A stretch of 7,071 bases of DNA, taken from contig LKUE01000073.1 of assembly GCA_001412365.1 (NCBI GenBank), positions 1-7,071 on the forward strand, read 5' to 3'. Position numbers and translations under genes: made by a program. The notes beneath the pieces were generated by a model. It saw only the letters and a program-made list of their open reading frames with translations. It made no database searches and was not told the DNA's origin. Shown here in pieces: positions 5,610 through 7,071 of this stretch. Source of the stretch: Desulfuromonas sp. SDB. Its GTDB lineage: Bacteria > SDB-A. How positions within the stretch are numbered: the stretch's first letter is position 1; every line of letters begins with the position of its first letter.

Positions 5610-7071
5610 ATATCAAAACATTCCAGACTGGATATTGTTGAAAAATGTCTAGGTTTAACTAAATATACTGATGATCTTCCCCTGGAAGATTTTCTTTGGG
5701 GAATGCAGATTGGTTCTCCGGTCGCTTCAGGAGTATTTAATGGATATTCCCCCAATTCCCATGTTGATTGGTCTGAGTTTACTATTTGTGATTATAAAGA
5801 TATTCCCGGACAGAATATTGTAACTTCAGCTATTTCCGATATGCCGGCATTAGTTGAAAATGAAATTCGTTATCCTGGTCAGCCCCTGCTTTTAGTTGCT
5901 CATTCAGATAGAGATCGCCTGCAAGAAGCAGCATCAAATATTTTTTTAGATATTACTCCCGGCGCATCAGTTTTAGATTTAGAGCAAGCAATTATCACCT
6001 CAGAACCAGTTTTCACTAAAACTTTTTCCAGAGGAAATACAGTTAATGCTTTTGCTCAATCAGAGGAGGTATTCCAGGATGAATATTTTACTCAAGCAGT
6101 TGATCAAGCTTATCTGGAACCCCAGATCATTATCGCCTGTTCAAATCCAAATAAATCAATTTCCATAAAAGGATCAATGCAATGCCCCTTTTATGTGCAA
6201 AAAGCAATTTGTACCGCATTTAACCTTCCCCCGGAAAAAGTTGAAGTCATCCAAATAACCACTGGCGGAGCATTTGGAGGGAAAGAAGAATATCCTTCGT
6301 TGATTGCAGTTTATGCGGCATTATTATCCTGGAAATCGGGTAAAACCGTAAAAATCAGATATGACCGCCAAACAGACATGTCCATAACCACCAAAAGACA
6401 TCCCTCCAAAGTCATGGTTAAAATCGGAGTGGATGGTAATAAAAAAATTCAAAGCTTTCATGCGGAAATGTCTCTGGATGCGGGTGCATATCTGACTTTA
6501 AGTCCGGTTGTTTTAGCCCGGGGCATATTGCATCTGGGGGCATATTCATGTGAAAATGTAAAAATTACCGGCAACATATACATCACCAATCATCCTCCCC
6601 GGGGAGCATTTAGAGGTTTTGGCGCACCCCAGGCATTTTTTGCAGTAGAAAATCATATTGATAAGATCTGTTCAAAATTAAATATCGATCCCCTTGAATT
6701 CAGGAAAAAAAATTGTTTTAAAAGAAATTCGATGATGCCCTCCGGTCAGAAATTGGAGTCGTGCTGTTTAACTGAAATACTTGAAAAAATATTGGTCAAG
6801 TCAGACTACTTATCTGCTAAAAAGAAAAATGAAAGGTTTAATAAAAATAACTCCCTACAAAAAAGGGGAATTGGTATTTCCCTGTTTTATCATGGATGTG
6901 GCTTTACCGGAAGCGGAGAAACTGACTTAAAATCAATAGCTGGATTAAAATTGGACCATCAGGGTAATGTTTACATCTTGTCAGCAGCCGCAGAAATAGG
7001 GCAGGGAGCGCACACGGTCTTACCTCAAATTGTCTCCGAGGAGCTTAACCTTCCCCTGGAAAAAATATTTT
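5610..7071 (+). CDS. Xanthine-dehydrogenase-type molybdenum hydroxylase, molybdopterin-binding subunit (partial, right edge)
   Basis: The frame is open from 5592 to the window end; from 5610 it gives 487 codons of a protein usually about 750 residues long. KYTDDL (18-23) opens the aldehyde-oxidase/xanthine-dehydrogenase hammerhead domain. YLEPQ (168-172), GGAFGGKE (219-226), RGAFRGFGAPQ (Arg335 in FRGF) and EIGQGAHT (from Glu462) follow in family order. Glu226 and Arg335 align with the purine-binding Glu802 and Arg880 of bovine xanthine oxidase. The AYRCSFR loop of CO dehydrogenase is absent. This supports hydroxylation of a purine such as hypoxanthine or xanthine. The catalytic Glu near the C-terminus lies beyond the window, and iron-sulfur and FAD subunits would be expected as partners. 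No ATG, GTG or TTG occurs in frame between the upstream TAA (5589) and an ATG at 5703, which would delete KYTDDL. The start is set at ATA 5610 from its Shine-Dalgarno and the resulting ISKHSRLDIVEKCLG N-terminus, of normal length. Family is confident; start and exact substrate are less so. Confidence 0.88.
   Translation, partial: MSKHSRLDIVEKCLGLTKYTDDLPLEDFLWGMQIGSPVASGVFNGYSPNSHVDWSEFTICDYKDIPGQNIVTSAISDMPALVENEIRYPGQPLLLVAHSDRDRLQEAASNIFLDITPGASVLDLEQAIITSEPVFTKTFSRGNTVNAFAQSEEVFQDEYFTQAVDQAYLEPQIIIACSNPNKSISIKGSMQCPFYVQKAICTAFNLPPEKVEVIQITTGGAFGGKEEYPSLIAVYAALLSWKSGKTVKIRYDRQTDMSITTKRHPSKVMVKIGVDGNKKIQSFHAEMSLDAGAYLTLSPVVLARGILHLGAYSCENVKITGNIYITNHPPRGAFRGFGAPQAFFAVENHIDKICSKLNIDPLEFRKKNCFKRNSMMPSGQKLESCCLTEILEKILVKSDYLSAKKKNERFNKNNSLQKRGIGISLFYHGCGFTGSGETDLKSIAGLKLDHQGNVYILSAAAEIGQGAHTVLPQIVSEELNLPLEKIF

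Noticed and set aside
5703-5705. First in-frame ATG as the start of the hydroxylase
   Set aside because: It would remove KYTDDL and the first strand of the conserved domain, and its only purine-rich upstream stretch (GGGGA) abuts the codon too closely to act as a ribosome binding site.
1-7071. CRISPR arrays, tRNA genes, insertion-sequence ends or phage attachment sites
   Set aside because: I saw no regularly spaced repeats, cloverleaf-like sequence, transposase frame or flanking terminal repeats by eye; short imperfect elements could be missed.

Overview
This is an AT-rich bacterial window holding five complete or nearly complete genes and one gene cut by the right edge. Three of them form a purine or oxidised-purine salvage theme: a fold-type II PLP enzyme, an 8-oxoguanine-deaminase-like amidohydrolase, and the molybdopterin subunit of a xanthine-dehydrogenase-type hydroxylase. 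An error-prone polymerase pair, umuD-umuC, lies between the deaminase and the hydroxylase on the opposite strand. The host is probably an uncultivated, low-GC, fermentative or anaerobic bacterium (Atribacterota or Clostridia would fit). That is inference from base composition and gene mix; there is no rRNA or other taxonomic marker.

Layout. Positions 1-28 are a rho-independent terminator for a + strand transcript arriving from the left. Positions 55-669 (-) encode an extremely acidic lipoprotein with one Ig-like beta-sandwich. Positions 670-948 are an AT-rich divergent intergenic region with candidate promoters. Positions 949-2409 and 2406-3788 (+) are the PLP enzyme and the deaminase, joined by an ATGA stop/start overlap and so probably one translationally coupled operon. 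Positions 3776-5062 and 5080-5511 (-) are umuC and umuD, with umuD first in the transcript. The 3' end of umuC overlaps the 3' end of the deaminase by 13 bp. Positions 5512-5609 hold a good sigma70-type promoter for umuDC, whose -35 overlaps a possible -35 for the rightward gene. From 5610 to the window end (+) runs the first 487 codons of a molybdenum hydroxylase large subunit.

Working together. The deaminase would convert 8-oxoguanine to urate (or, if it acts on guanine, to xanthine). The hydroxylase interconverts hypoxanthine, xanthine and urate. The PLP enzyme may act on an amino-acid-like product further down such a pathway, but its reaction cannot be read from sequence. UmuDC is a DNA-damage tolerance module, and its place inside a purine locus may be functional (oxidised guanine links both) or a chance insertion.

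The most notable detail is that the hydroxylase frame has no ATG, GTG or TTG near its expected N-terminus. A correctly spaced Shine-Dalgarno instead points to an ATA codon at 5610, so the gene either starts at a non-canonical codon or carries a point mutation or sequencing error there.
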